Assembly (NCBI GenBank): GCA_046154645.1
Contig: JBJXDZ010000122.1
Span: forward strand, 149,710-213,709
DNA length: 64,000 nucleotides
Reading direction: 5' to 3'
Source: Ga0077555 sp046154645
GTDB lineage: Bacteria > Pseudomonadota > Alphaproteobacteria > Rhizobiales > Hyphomicrobiaceae
Part shown: positions 26,438 through 35,526 of the stretch, in pieces
How positions within the stretch are numbered: position 1 is the first letter of the stretch
Layout of the letters: each line of letters starts with the position of its first letter
The notes under the pieces: generated by a model
Databases searched by the model: none
Seen by the model: the letters and a program-made list of their open reading frames with translations, nothing else
What the model was told of the DNA's origin: nothing
Translations under genes and position numbers: made by a program

Positions 26438-26776
26438 GACAGCTGGCTCCCTTTGGGCAGCATTTGGCGGCAGTGAACTCGGGGTGGCGTCATCGCGCTC
26501 GACGGATCGGGTGCATGCCGGTTTCCCGAAGCGAGAGCTTCTGGCGGTGAGCGCTCGTCCAGACTGCTGAAACCGCTCGCCCCGATACGCCCTCAAGACG
26601 TGACGCAACCCTACATCTGTGTGGATGCCTCCGCACCGACCGGCGTCGCGTCACACTACCAAACATCTGCAACGCTTCTAGCTGCGTCGCAGCCACCAGC
26701 CCCAGGGGACACGGCGTCGCGCGGCGCTGTGGCCGCCGCGCCATATGGAAGCAGCAAATGGCGCAATTCAGGCGAC
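26438..26776. other. Intergenic stretch with no recognised gene
   Basis: About 340 bases between the MetX-like stop and the oxygenase start. No reading frame with a plausible start, ribosome site and family signature was seen on either strand. It must carry the promoter for the oxygenase, which reads leftward, but no clear -10/-35 pair was identified. Confidence 0.5.
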
Positions 26777-27895
26777 TCACCCCGTCTCGTTGGGGAGCGA
26801 TCTTGCCGCCGTCAATTCGTCCATGAACTGAGCCAAGTGAGGTCCCCATTGGTCACCCTCCGGACCACTCGCCAAGTGGCCGAGCTCGGTGTCGATCTCG
26901 ACATAGCGGGCGCTGACACCGGCTGCCTTGAGCTTGGCCATGACGCCGGGCGCAATCGAAGGTGGGAATAGCTTATCGGTTCGCGAGATGACGTACAGCA
27001 CGCGCGCCTTGATCCTGGCGAATTCCTTGGTCGTGTCGAAGCCTTCCAGGGCTCGCCGCAGCACGACCATCGAGTTGCCGTCGAATACTTCAACCCAGGG
27101 AGCGGCAGCAAGTTCGACGGCGGACTCGAGATCCCGAGGCTCAGGGTGCAGCGGCCGCAGCTGGGCCTCGATGCCGTAACTCTTGAGCGTCGCAATGCGG
27201 ATCTCGGCCATGACACCGCGAATGCCACCCTTGTCGTAGTAGCGTCCACCATTCCAATTCGGATCCTTGGCCAGCCGGGCGATCAAGGCCGCAGTCGCCT
27301 CAGGGCCCGACGTCGCAGCCGGAGCGGTCACGACCGGCACCACGCCATCCATGAATTCAGGATAGCTGACAGCCCACTGGAAGGCTTGAAAACCGCCGTA
27401 CGAAGGGCCGGCGACGGCCACCAGATGCATGATGCCGAGCGAGTCGAGCAGTGCCTTCTGGGCCTTTACGATATCGGCAACGGTGATGCGCGGGAAATCT
27501 GGCCCGTATGGCTTGCCAGTCGCAGGATTGAGGCTCGCCGGTGACGTGGACCCATAAGAGGAGCCGAGCATATTCGAGGACACGACGAAGAGTTTGCTCG
27601 TATCAATCGGCTTACCCGGTCCGATCAACTTGTCCCATTGGCCAACCTCGCTTTCCTTCAGGCCCCGCGGTGCGCCTCCAGGACGATAGCTGCCGGCCAT
27701 ATGATGACTGGACGTGAAGCCGTGCGTGATAAGCACCGCATTTCGGCCATCCGCTTGCAGCCTGCCGTAGGTCTCATAAGCGATCTCCAACTCAGGCAGC
27801 ACGAAGCCATTGTGCAGCGCAAAGTCGGTGCTTCGGAATAGACGACTGCCAACGCTGACAAGGGCGTCGGCTGAGGCGGCGGCAAGCTCACGCAT
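26777..27895 (-). CDS. Homoserine O-acetyltransferase (MetX)-like alpha/beta hydrolase
   Basis: The 372-residue protein has the MetX-type alpha/beta-hydrolase fold. LEIAYETYGRLQADGRNAVL and the early ITHGFTSSHH oxyanion segment are family hallmarks, the nucleophile elbow is AVAGPSYGGFQAFQW, and Asp and His appear in ISRTDKLFPPS and DTELGHLASG. True MetX acetylates homoserine in methionine synthesis. However, several family members are plain hydrolases, and HGFTSSHH differs from the usual HALTGDAH of MetX, so the acceptor is uncertain. It diverges from the AEC transporter gene. Confidence 0.82.
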   Translation of the reverse strand: MRELAAASADALVSVGSRLFRSTDFALHNGFVLPELEIAYETYGRLQADGRNAVLITHGFTSSHHMAGSYRPGGAPRGLKESEVGQWDKLIGPGKPIDTSKLFVVSSNMLGSSYGSTSPASLNPATGKPYGPDFPRITVADIVKAQKALLDSLGIMHLVAVAGPSYGGFQAFQWAVSYPEFMDGVVPVVTAPAATSGPEATAALIARLAKDPNWNGGRYYDKGGIRGVMAEIRIATLKSYGIEAQLRPLHPEPRDLESAVELAAAPWVEVFDGNSMVVLRRALEGFDTTKEFARIKARVLYVISRTDKLFPPSIAPGVMAKLKAAGVSARYVEIDTELGHLASGPEGDQWGPHLAQFMDELTAARSLPNETG

Positions 27896-28071
27896 CGGGA
27901 ACCTCCGAAGTTTTGGCGGGCCAGCATATCACGTCGGATGCGGAGCCTGCGGGGGATACGGAGCCTGCGGGACCAACCTGCGCAACGAACCACCGCCTTG
28001 ATGCGGTCGCCGAGATCGGCCAATGATGAACGGCGACTCGTGGCCGTGAGCCCCGTCGCGGCGCGGGGACG

Positions 28072-28992
28072 ATGGATCTTTTTTCAGACATTCTGACCAA
28101 GGTCACCCTGCCGATCATCGTCATGGTGGCGCTCGGCTGGCTGTTACAGCCACGCCTGAAACTCGATGTGCCGACGCTGAACAGACTTCAGGTCTACGTC
28201 GTCATGCCCGCCTTCTTCGTGCATTTCCTGTCGAGCGGGCGGCAGCCGATCACGGTTGTATGGCCAGTGGTCTACTTCGGGATGGTTCAATTCTTGATGT
28301 TGATCCCGCTTGGCTGGCTGCTGGCCATGTTGTTTCGCATGCGACGCAGTCTCGGTCCCATGGTCGGGCTGGGCGCAGCCTATGCCAATGTGGGTTTCTT
28401 TGGTGTGCCCGTCACGCAATTGGCGTTCGGCTCCGAATACCTGATCTACCAGTCAGTGCTGGCGGCCCTGATGGCCATTCTGACGACCACGGTTGGAGTC
28501 TGGGTGATGGCGCCAGCGGGCGGCAAGCTGTTTGGCAAGCTGCGGACGGCATTCGAGACCCCGCTCATTCCCTCGGTAGTGGTAGGCCTTGCGCTGCGCG
28601 GATTTGAGATCGAGCTGCCCTCGCTGATCAGTCAGCCCATGCAATTTCTCGGTTCAATTTTCACTCCCTTGGCGCTTTACACGCTCGGCGCGCAGGTGGC
28701 AGCCACCAAGGCAGCAACGCGCATCGAATGGGGGCCGCAGACGCTGATTCTGCTGCTGAAATTCCTCGTCTCGCCGGCGCTCACCTGGTGGATCTGCGTC
28801 ACCATGGGGCTGGCAGCCGACATTACGGCGGTGATCGTGGTCGCCTCGGCGACCCCGGTTGGGGTGCTGATCACGATTTTTGCCGCCGAGTACAAGACCG
28901 AGAGCGAATTCATTTCGACTGCCGTTGTGATCTCGACGGCCCTCTCCCCACTCTTCGTCACGGCTTGGATCCTGCTGATACGGATCATGTAG
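28072..28992 (+). CDS. AEC family (auxin efflux carrier-like) transporter
   Basis: The 306-residue membrane protein has about ten hydrophobic helices. It carries AEC-family features: VTLPIIVMVALGWLLQPRLK at the start, LNRLQVYVVMPAFFVHFLSS, GAAYANVGFFGVPVTQLAFG and ATPVGVLITIFAAEYKTE near the end. Relatives move small organic anions such as malate or malonate. It is followed after about 110 bases by a GST and then an aldolase gene, which fits an organic-acid uptake and breakdown cluster. Confidence 0.88.
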   Translation: MDLFSDILTKVTLPIIVMVALGWLLQPRLKLDVPTLNRLQVYVVMPAFFVHFLSSGRQPITVVWPVVYFGMVQFLMLIPLGWLLAMLFRMRRSLGPMVGLGAAYANVGFFGVPVTQLAFGSEYLIYQSVLAALMAILTTTVGVWVMAPAGGKLFGKLRTAFETPLIPSVVVGLALRGFEIELPSLISQPMQFLGSIFTPLALYTLGAQVAATKAATRIEWGPQTLILLLKFLVSPALTWWICVTMGLAADITAVIVVASATPVGVLITIFAAEYKTESEFISTAVVISTALSPLFVTAWILLIRIM

Positions 28993-29101
28993 TGAATGGA
29001 TGGGCACCGAAGAATGCGCTATGCCCAGTTGCCGGCAGCGCCCCAGGGAGATACCCTGCGAAGCCAGATTTTCGCCGCCTTGTCCCGCTCGAGGAACCGC
29101 C

Positions 29102-29731
29102 ATGATCGATCTTTATACGTGGTCTACGCCCAACGGGCGCAAGGTCTCCATCATGCTCGAGGAAATCGGACTGCCCTACACCTCTCACGCCGTCGACATT
29201 TCGAAGGACGAACAGTTCAAGCCGGAGTTCTTGAAGATCAGCCCCAACAATCGCATTCCAGCCATTGTCGACCGCGACAACGGCCTGGCGCTGTTCGAGT
29301 CCGGCGCCATCTTGATGTATCTGGCTGAAAAGACGGGGAAACTCTGGTCCAAGGAGCCGAAGGCGCACTGGCAGACGGCGCAATGGCTGATGTGGCAGAT
29401 GGGAGGCGTTGGACCGATGCTCGGCCAAGTCCACCATTTCGTGAAATACAACAAGGGCAAGGCACCCTACGCCGAGGAGCGGTACCTGAAGGAAGCGCAT
29501 CGCCTTTACGGCGTGCTCGACAGCCAACTTGGCCGTGAGGAATTCGTCGCAGGCGCTTATTCCATCGCCGATATCTCGATCTGGCCGTGGATCTCGCGCT
29601 TCGAGTGGCAAACCGTCGACTTGGCGCAATACCCGAACGTGTTGCGCTGGTACAAGGCCATAGCTGCCCGACCCGCAGTCCAGAAGGGCTACGACGTGCC
29701 CGTCAAACAACCCGGCATCCCGATGCCTTAA
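29102..29731 (+). CDS. Glutathione S-transferase, YfcG/Nu-class-like
   Basis: This 209-residue protein has the thioredoxin-fold N-terminus IDLYTWSTPNGRKVSIMLEE, with the TPNG(R/H)K loop of YfcG-like disulfide-bond reductases. SPNNRIPAIVD with the cis-Pro and ALFESGAILMYLAEKTG follow, and the helical GST C domain comes after. Nu-class enzymes reduce disulfides with two bound glutathiones. The ATG at 29102 follows GAGGAA; a longer in-frame extension upstream has no domain. It lies 109 bases downstream of the AEC gene, in the same direction. Confidence 0.88.
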   Translation: MIDLYTWSTPNGRKVSIMLEEIGLPYTSHAVDISKDEQFKPEFLKISPNNRIPAIVDRDNGLALFESGAILMYLAEKTGKLWSKEPKAHWQTAQWLMWQMGGVGPMLGQVHHFVKYNKGKAPYAEERYLKEAHRLYGVLDSQLGREEFVAGAYSIADISIWPWISRFEWQTVDLAQYPNVLRWYKAIAARPAVQKGYDVPVKQPGIPMP

Positions 29732-29798
29732 AGGCATCGCTGGGACTGCCGAGCCCGATTTACCGATCCGCTGCGACCAGCACAAAGGCCACTGATCC

Positions 29799-30725
29799 AT
29801 GTCTGCAAAGCAAACCTTCTCCGGCGTCATCGCGCCGGTTCTGACGCCATTTGGTGAAGATGGCGCACCCGACCTTGACCGGTTTGTCGAGCATTGCGAG
29901 TGGCTGCTCGAGGACGGATGCACGGCGCTGGCGCCGTTCGGGACCACCAGCGAAGGTAACTCCGTCGGCCTCGACGAGCGCATGGAGATGCTGGAGGAAC
30001 TCGTCGACGCCGGCATCGACCCAAAGAAGCTGATGCCAGGGACCGGCACCTGCTCCATCGCCGATGCCATCGCCTTGACGGAACACGCCGTCGACCTCGG
30101 CGTCGGCGGCGTGCTGATGCTGCCGCCGTTCTATTACAAGAACCCGAGCGAGGAAGGACTGTTTCGCTACTTCGCCGAGGTGATCGAGGAAATCGGCGAC
30201 GATGCCTTGCGCGTCTATCTCTATCACATCCCGCCCATTGCCCAGGTGGGCTTCTCCCTGCCGTTGATTAAGCGCCTCAAGGACGAGTTCCCGAAGACGG
30301 TTATCGGCCTCAAGGATTCTTCCGGTGACTGGACCAATACGAAGGCCATCCTGGATGCCTTTCCAGGCTTCGAGGTGTTCCCCGGTTCGGAGAGCTTCCT
30401 GCTGGATGGACTGCGCAACGGAGCCGCGGGATGCATCTCGGCCTCGGCCAATGTGGCCGCCAAATCCATTCGCCGCGTCTTCGATCATTGGCAAGGTCCT
30501 GACGCCGACAAACTGCAGGCCGAAACGTCAGCCTTGCGCAAGGCCATCCAGAGCTATCCGATGATCCCGGTTCTAAAAGGCATCATCGCCCATTATCGCG
30601 ATGACCCCACCTGGGCCGATGTGCGCCCGCCACTGGTGGAAATGACAGCCGACGAGATTTCTGCCGCCACCAAAGCACTGGCTGATCAGCATGGCTTCAG
30701 GCTGGACTTCAACGTCACGGCCTGA
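29799..30725 (+). CDS. Dihydrodipicolinate synthase family aldolase
   Basis: This 308-residue TIM-barrel protein belongs to the DapA/NanA family of class I pyruvate aldolases. The Schiff-base lysine lies in VIGLKDSSGDW, the catalytic Tyr in YLYHIPPIAQ, and the pyruvate loop in FGTTSEGNS (Thr-Thr). It lies in a transport and catabolic setting rather than near lysine genes, so it more likely cleaves or forms a sugar-acid or hydroxy-oxo-acid product than makes dipicolinate. A strong hairpin follows at 30758-30786. Confidence 0.88.
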   Translation: MSAKQTFSGVIAPVLTPFGEDGAPDLDRFVEHCEWLLEDGCTALAPFGTTSEGNSVGLDERMEMLEELVDAGIDPKKLMPGTGTCSIADAIALTEHAVDLGVGGVLMLPPFYYKNPSEEGLFRYFAEVIEEIGDDALRVYLYHIPPIAQVGFSLPLIKRLKDEFPKTVIGLKDSSGDWTNTKAILDAFPGFEVFPGSESFLLDGLRNGAAGCISASANVAAKSIRRVFDHWQGPDADKLQAETSALRKAIQSYPMIPVLKGIIAHYRDDPTWADVRPPLVEMTADEISAATKALADQHGFRLDFNVTA

Positions 30726-30757
30726 GCGGGCGGATTGGCGGTTCTGAACAAAAAAAG

Positions 30758-30786
30758 CGGCCCCGCCTCCAATTGGAGTGGGGCCG
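30758..30786. terminator. Bidirectional rho-independent terminator
   Basis: A GC-rich hairpin (CGGCCCC..CTCC / GGAG..GGGGCCG) is flanked by TTTT on the right and by a run of seven A on the left (a T run on the minus strand). It can therefore end transcripts from both sides: the aldolase gene from the left, and a leftward transcript from about 31.1 kb. Confidence 0.8.
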
Positions 30787-30875
30787 TTTTGAGTCGATGA
30801 CGGAGGAGAAGGCGAGCAGGAGATCAGAACTTGCAGGAAGTCGGCCGGATGACCGGACGGCAGTGTCTCTGGGTG

Positions 30876-31040
30876 TCAGCGAAACGCTGGCAGGGTCGTT
30901 GAGATCGTCGCGTTCGGCGCGGTGCGGGCGCCAAACTCGACCGGTAGTGGGCCAACCAGGGAGAGAGCTAGCAGGCCGCCTGCGAGTGCAAAGCAAAGGA
31001 ACACCCCAAGCCGGGCCAACTGCCAGCGCTTTCCATTCAT
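30876..31040 (-). CDS. Possible small single-pass membrane protein
   Basis: A 54-codon frame starting MNGKRWQLARLGVF contains one clear membrane helix (VFLCFALAGGLLALSLVG) with a basic N-terminus and a short polar tail. It ends about 90 bases before a hairpin whose T run faces it, and an AT-rich, promoter-like stretch lies upstream near 31.1-31.2 kb. No strong ribosome site or family was seen. A start 12 codons earlier (31076) is possible. Reality of the gene is uncertain. Confidence 0.35.
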   Translation of the reverse strand: MNGKRWQLARLGVFLCFALAGGLLALSLVGPLPVEFGARTAPNATISTTLPAFR

Positions 31041-31482
31041 TCGGATCGCTGATTGTAGGTCCATTGCGTCGGGCACCTGTGTTCTTGGTCGCGAGCGGCG
31101 TTATTTGTTTTGTAACCGATAAGGTTTTGTTAGTCGAATACTTGGTGACCTCATGCTTAACTCTGAAGAGATTAATTTAAGATCTTGTTAATATTTTCCA
31201 GGCCTCGGATGAGCGATTGTTTGGTCGAAGGCGCGCGCGGCTCCGATTTCGCCTCGACAGAGTGGTTTTGCGCTCAGGCCCAACTTGACAGGAGCCTGCA
31301 CCAACGCGTCGCCGGGGCCTTGCCAATACGGCGCGCTTACCCCTCGCCTACCCCCTGGACAAGGCACCGCCGAGCGGTCACTCTTGTAAAAACGATGCTG
31401 CGACAGAGAAGCATGTGGTAGCTCGCCCAAGCATCAACAAGACGACCACGCCCAAGCGTGGGACTCCCGGGAGGGTGACGCA
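31041..31482. other. Intergenic region before the TctC array
   Basis: About 440 bases. The part near 31.10-31.20 kb is notably AT-rich for this window and probably holds a leftward promoter. The rest should contain the rightward promoter of the seven-gene binding-protein array. No convincing gene was found. A GGGAGG ribosome site closes the region just before 31483. Confidence 0.45.
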
Positions 31483-32466
31483 ATGTCAATTGGACAGAAG
31501 GCCAGACGTGCGTCCGCGATGCTGGGCTTTCTGGCGGCGTTCGCGACCTGGATGACCCCGGCCAGCGCCCAAGATTTTCCCACCCGGCCCATCACGGTGT
31601 GGGCAGCGTTCCCACCGGGTGCCGCAGGCGACCTTTATCTGCGCCAACTGGCCGATATCGTCTCAAAACAACTGGGACAAGCTGTCGTGGTCGACAATAA
31701 GCCCGGCGCCGGTGGTGCGCTTGCGGCAGGCACCATGGCCGGTTCGGCCAAGCCCGATGGCTACACGCTGGCCCAAGCGCCTCTGGCCGCGCTGCGCCTG
31801 CCCCTGATGCAGAAAACGACGTGGGATCCGCACAAGGATTTCACGCACATCATTCATTTGACCGGCTATATCCTCTGCATGGCCGTGCAGACCGAGAGCC
31901 CGTTCAAGACCTGGGCCGATGTTGTCGCCTACGCCAAAGCCAATCCGGGCAAGCTCGTCTACGGCTCTTCGGGCCATGGTGGCACGCCGCATGTCGGCAC
32001 CGAGATGATTGCGCAGCACGATGGCATCAAGCTGACCCACGTGCCCTACAAGGGGGGTCCCGATCTGACTGCGGCGCTGGCCGGCGGCCATGTCATGATC
32101 ATGTCCGGCTCAACGCAAATGAAAGCCATGGTGGATGCCGGCAAATTCCGCGTCCTCAACGTCTGGACGGCCGATCGAGTCTCGATCTGGCCCGAGGTTC
32201 CGACGCTGAAGGAACTCGGCTATCCCTTTGTTTTCGAGAGCCCCTATGGCCTGGTCGGCCCGAAAGGCATGGATCCGGCGACCGTCAAGAAGCTGCACGA
32301 CGCCTTCAAGATCGCCATGGATGATCCAGCCTCGGCGGCGCTGCTCGCCAAATTCGACAAAGTTCCGCGTTATCTCGGGTCGGAGGACTATCGCAGATAT
32401 GCCGATGAACTGATCAAGCTCGAGCGCGAGGGGCTGGCCCAAGTTGGGCTGCTGAAGAAGGACTGA
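31483..32466 (+). CDS. TctC/Bug-type solute-binding protein 1 of 7 (most divergent)
   Basis: The 327-residue protein is a periplasmic binding protein of the tripartite tricarboxylate transporter (TTT) family, which captures small carboxylates for a TctA-TctB permease. A Sec-type signal peptide ends near ASAQ (residue 29). The ligand loop reads WAAFPPGAAGDLYLRQLAD instead of the PWxAGG of the other six copies, and QLGQAVVVDNKPGAGG follows. The C-terminal YPFVFESPYGLVGPKGMDP hinge is conserved. It is first in a seven-copy array and has a strong GGGAGG site. Confidence 0.92.
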   Translation: MSIGQKARRASAMLGFLAAFATWMTPASAQDFPTRPITVWAAFPPGAAGDLYLRQLADIVSKQLGQAVVVDNKPGAGGALAAGTMAGSAKPDGYTLAQAPLAALRLPLMQKTTWDPHKDFTHIIHLTGYILCMAVQTESPFKTWADVVAYAKANPGKLVYGSSGHGGTPHVGTEMIAQHDGIKLTHVPYKGGPDLTAALAGGHVMIMSGSTQMKAMVDAGKFRVLNVWTADRVSIWPEVPTLKELGYPFVFESPYGLVGPKGMDPATVKKLHDAFKIAMDDPASAALLAKFDKVPRYLGSEDYRRYADELIKLEREGLAQVGLLKKD

Positions 32467-32523
32467 GCAGCGCACGGCTGCTTTCTCATCATCACGATAC
32501 CGCAATGAAAGGCTTCGAAGACC

Positions 32524-33504
32524 ATGACAATCTCCCGGCGCAAAGCCATCGGCATCACCGCAAGCGCCGCCGCCGTCCTCTCGGCACCTGCAGTTGTTCA
32601 GGCACAAGGCGCATTTCCCTCGCGGCCAATTTCCCTGATCTGCCCGTGGCCAGCTGGCGGTTCCACCGACTTGATGCTGCGCTCGCTGGCTGAGGCAGCA
32701 ACCAAGATCTTCGGCCAGGCTGTGGTCATCGACAATAAGGCTGGCGCGACAGGCACGCTTGGGCCCGCGACGATGGCGGCAACCGCCAAACCCGACGGCT
32801 ACACCCTCTCGCAGATGCCGATCGTGACGGCGCGCCTGCCGCTGATGCAGAAAACGTCGTTCGATACCATCAAGGACTTTACTTACATCCTGCATCTCAC
32901 CGGCTACACGTTCGGCGTCACCACCAAGGCCGATGGCCCGTTCAAGAAGTGGCAGGACGTGATCGATTTCGCCAAGGCCAACCCCGGCAAGGTGAGCTAC
33001 GCCAGCCCGGGTACCGGCTCGTCGCTGCATATCGGCATGGAGCAGATCGCGGCCCACTCCGGCGTGCAGTTCACGCATGTACCGTTCAAAGGCGGCTCCG
33101 AGACCGGCGCTGCTGTGCTCGGCGGCCACACCATGCTGCAAGCCGATTCAACCGGCTGGCGGCCACTCGTGGAGGCCGGGCAGTTGCGCTTGCTGAACCT
33201 TTGGACCGCTGAGCGCAGCCCAACCTACAAGGACGCGCCAACACTCAAGGAACTCGGCTATCCGTTTGTGTTCGACAGCCCGTTCGGACTTGCCGGTCCC
33301 AAGGGCATGGACCCTTCCATTGTGAAGATCCTGCACGATGGCTTCAAGACGGCTCTTGAGGAAAAGAGCGTCCAAGAGACGATGCTCAAGTACGACATGC
33401 CGCCCCGCTACATGAACACCGCCGACTACACCAAGTTCGTCGGTGAACTCATTAATCAGGAACGTGCAGCGCTGAGCAAGATCGGTCTCTTGAAGAAGGA
33501 TTGA
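32524..33504 (+). CDS. TctC/Bug-type solute-binding protein 2 of 7
   Basis: The 326-residue copy has a twin-arginine-type leader (SRRKAIGITASAAAV) rather than the Sec leader of copy 1. The ligand loop is ICPWPAGGSTDLMLRSLAE, and KSFGVT..GMEQIAAHSG-type segments group it with copies 3 and 6. The mature domain ends EYLK-free with IGLLKKD. It starts 57 bases after copy 1. The likely ligand is a di- or tricarboxylate or a related acid, but none can be assigned. Confidence 0.92.
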   Translation: MTISRRKAIGITASAAAVLSAPAVVQAQGAFPSRPISLICPWPAGGSTDLMLRSLAEAATKIFGQAVVIDNKAGATGTLGPATMAATAKPDGYTLSQMPIVTARLPLMQKTSFDTIKDFTYILHLTGYTFGVTTKADGPFKKWQDVIDFAKANPGKVSYASPGTGSSLHIGMEQIAAHSGVQFTHVPFKGGSETGAAVLGGHTMLQADSTGWRPLVEAGQLRLLNLWTAERSPTYKDAPTLKELGYPFVFDSPFGLAGPKGMDPSIVKILHDGFKTALEEKSVQETMLKYDMPPRYMNTADYTKFVGELINQERAALSKIGLLKKD

Positions 33505-33508
33505 CGCC

Positions 33509-34504
33509 ATGACCCGCACCGACCACAAGCTCGATCGACGTGCCGTCGTCGCCGGACTTGGGGGCGGCGCGGCTATCGCACTGGCAGGATCTGCCGCAGC
33601 TCAGAGCGCGGCTTTCCCGACGCGGGCCATTACGTTGATTTGCCCGTGGCCAGCGGGCGGGCCCACCGATGTCGTCATGCGCGCCATGGCTGAATTCGCC
33701 ACCAAGCACTTGGGACAGTCGGTTGTGGTCGACAACAAAGGCGGGGCTTCGGGAACACTCGGGCCCGCGACTATGGCTGCGACCGCCAAGCCCGATGGTT
33801 ACACGATTTCACAGATGCCGATCACGACCGTACGCCTGCCGATGACTCAGAAAACGGCCTTCGATACCATCAAGGACTTCACCTACATCATCCACCTGAC
33901 CGGCTACGTGTTCGGGGTCACCGCCAAGGGTGACAGCCCCTACAAGACCTGGGCCGATGTGGTGAGCTTCGCCAAAGCCAATCCCGGTAAGCTGAACTAT
34001 GCCTCGACGGGCTCCGGCACCTCGCTGCATATCGGCATGGAGCAGATCGCCGCCCACTCCGGCCTGAAGTTCAATCATGTGCCGTTCAAGGGCGAAGCCG
34101 AGGCCTTCACGGCACTCATCGGTGGTCACGTCGATCTCATGGCCGCCGGCACCGGCCGCGACGACATGATCAAATCAGGCGGCATCCGCGTGCTCAACAT
34201 CTGGGCCGAGAAGCGCTCGCAACGCATTCCCGACGTGCCCACGTTGAAGGAGCTTGGCTATCCGTTCGTCTTCGACAGCCCCTGGGGCTTTGCCGGCCCC
34301 AAGGGCATGGACCCCGCCGTGGTGACGATCCTGCAGGACGTCTTTAAGAGGGCGCTCGAGGACAAGGAGGTGCTGGCGACCATGGAAAAATTCGAGATGC
34401 AGCCGAATTACATGGACGCCGCCGCCTACACCAAGTTCGTACCGGAGTTGATTGCACAGGAGCGCACTTATCTCGATCGCCTGGGCATGTTGAAAAAAGA
34501 CTGA
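33509..34504 (+). CDS. TctC/Bug-type solute-binding protein 3 of 7
   Basis: The 331-residue copy begins four bases after the stop of copy 2, so the two are translationally close. The leader LDRRAVVAGLGGGAAIALAG is Tat-like. The loop ICPWPAGGPTDVVMRAMAE and GTSLHIGMEQIAAHSGLKFN are nearly the same as in copy 2. The pocket region around AAGTGRDDMIKSGGIR differs from copy 2 (QADSTGWRPLVEAGQLR), which suggests a different ligand. Confidence 0.92.
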   Translation: MTRTDHKLDRRAVVAGLGGGAAIALAGSAAAQSAAFPTRAITLICPWPAGGPTDVVMRAMAEFATKHLGQSVVVDNKGGASGTLGPATMAATAKPDGYTISQMPITTVRLPMTQKTAFDTIKDFTYIIHLTGYVFGVTAKGDSPYKTWADVVSFAKANPGKLNYASTGSGTSLHIGMEQIAAHSGLKFNHVPFKGEAEAFTALIGGHVDLMAAGTGRDDMIKSGGIRVLNIWAEKRSQRIPDVPTLKELGYPFVFDSPWGFAGPKGMDPAVVTILQDVFKRALEDKEVLATMEKFEMQPNYMDAAAYTKFVPELIAQERTYLDRLGMLKKD

Positions 34505-34539
34505 GAGCGCAAAGCTCCAGAAATGGGAGGACGACCGTC

Positions 34540-35517
34540 ATGCATCGTCGCAACGTGCTGAAACTAGGGGCCGCTGCTGCGGCTTCGACAACGTTACCAA
34601 TGCCCGCCATCGCGCAGAGCGCTGACACATTCCCGTCGAAACCGATCACTTTGCTGATGGGTTGGCCGCCGGGGTCGGGTCCAGACGTTTGGCACCGCTC
34701 GCTGGCCGAGGCCATGACCCGCATCCTCGGTCAGGCCGTCGTGGTCGAGAATAAGACCGGTGCGAGCGGCACCATTGCGCCTGCAGCCTTGGCGACCGCC
34801 AAACCGGACGGCTATACCATCAGTCACATGCCGATCACTGTCCTTCGCTTGCCGGTGATGCAGAAGGTGGCCTTCGATCCGCTGAAGGACTTCACCTGGA
34901 TCGTGCACATGTCGGGCTTCCAGTTCGTGACCATGGTGCGCGCCGACAGCCCGATCAAGACGATGCAGGAGTACGTCGCTTTCGCCAAGGCCAACCCGGG
35001 CAAGCTGACGTACGGCTCGCCGGGAACCGGCACCTCGCTGCATATCGGCATGGAGTTGATCGCCAAGCACGCCGGCGTGCAGTTCACGCATGTGCCGTTC
35101 AAGGGCACGATCGAGTCGGTGACCAATCTCGAGGGCGGCCACGTGATGAGCGTCGCGGGCGGCTCGGAGGCCTATCCGCTGATCGCGGCCGGCAAGATTC
35201 GCGCTCTCGCCGTCTGGACAGAAAAGCGACTTTCGAGCCTTCCCGACGTACCGACCTTGAAGGAAGTCGGGTTGCCCTTCGTCTTCGACAGCCCCTACGG
35301 CATGGCCGGCCCCAAGGGCATGGACCCGGCCATCGTGAAGAAGTTGCACGACGCCATCAAGCTCGCCATGGAAGACCCGAAGACGATCGAGGTGCGCAAC
35401 AAGTTCAACATGGTCGAGCGCTACATGGATACGGCGACCTATGCCAAGTTCCAGACGGAGCTGTTCGAAAAAGAAAAGAAGTATCTGACCGACATTGGTC
35501 TCGCAAAGAAGGACTAA
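34540..35517 (+). CDS. TctC/Bug-type solute-binding protein 4 of 7
   Basis: The 325-residue copy has a Tat-like leader (HRRNVLKLGAAAAAS) and a good GGGAGG ribosome site. It belongs to a second subgroup with copies 5 and 7, marked by WHRSLAEAMTRILGQ after the loop and by GMELIAKHAGVQF in place of GMEQIAAHSG. The loop itself, LMGWPPGSGPDVW, lacks the usual AGG. The pocket strand AGGSEAYPLIAAGKI is unlike that of subgroup 1. Confidence 0.92.
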   Translation: MHRRNVLKLGAAAAASTTLPMPAIAQSADTFPSKPITLLMGWPPGSGPDVWHRSLAEAMTRILGQAVVVENKTGASGTIAPAALATAKPDGYTISHMPITVLRLPVMQKVAFDPLKDFTWIVHMSGFQFVTMVRADSPIKTMQEYVAFAKANPGKLTYGSPGTGTSLHIGMELIAKHAGVQFTHVPFKGTIESVTNLEGGHVMSVAGGSEAYPLIAAGKIRALAVWTEKRLSSLPDVPTLKEVGLPFVFDSPYGMAGPKGMDPAIVKKLHDAIKLAMEDPKTIEVRNKFNMVERYMDTATYAKFQTELFEKEKKYLTDIGLAKKD

Positions 35518-35526
35518 TCACACCTC

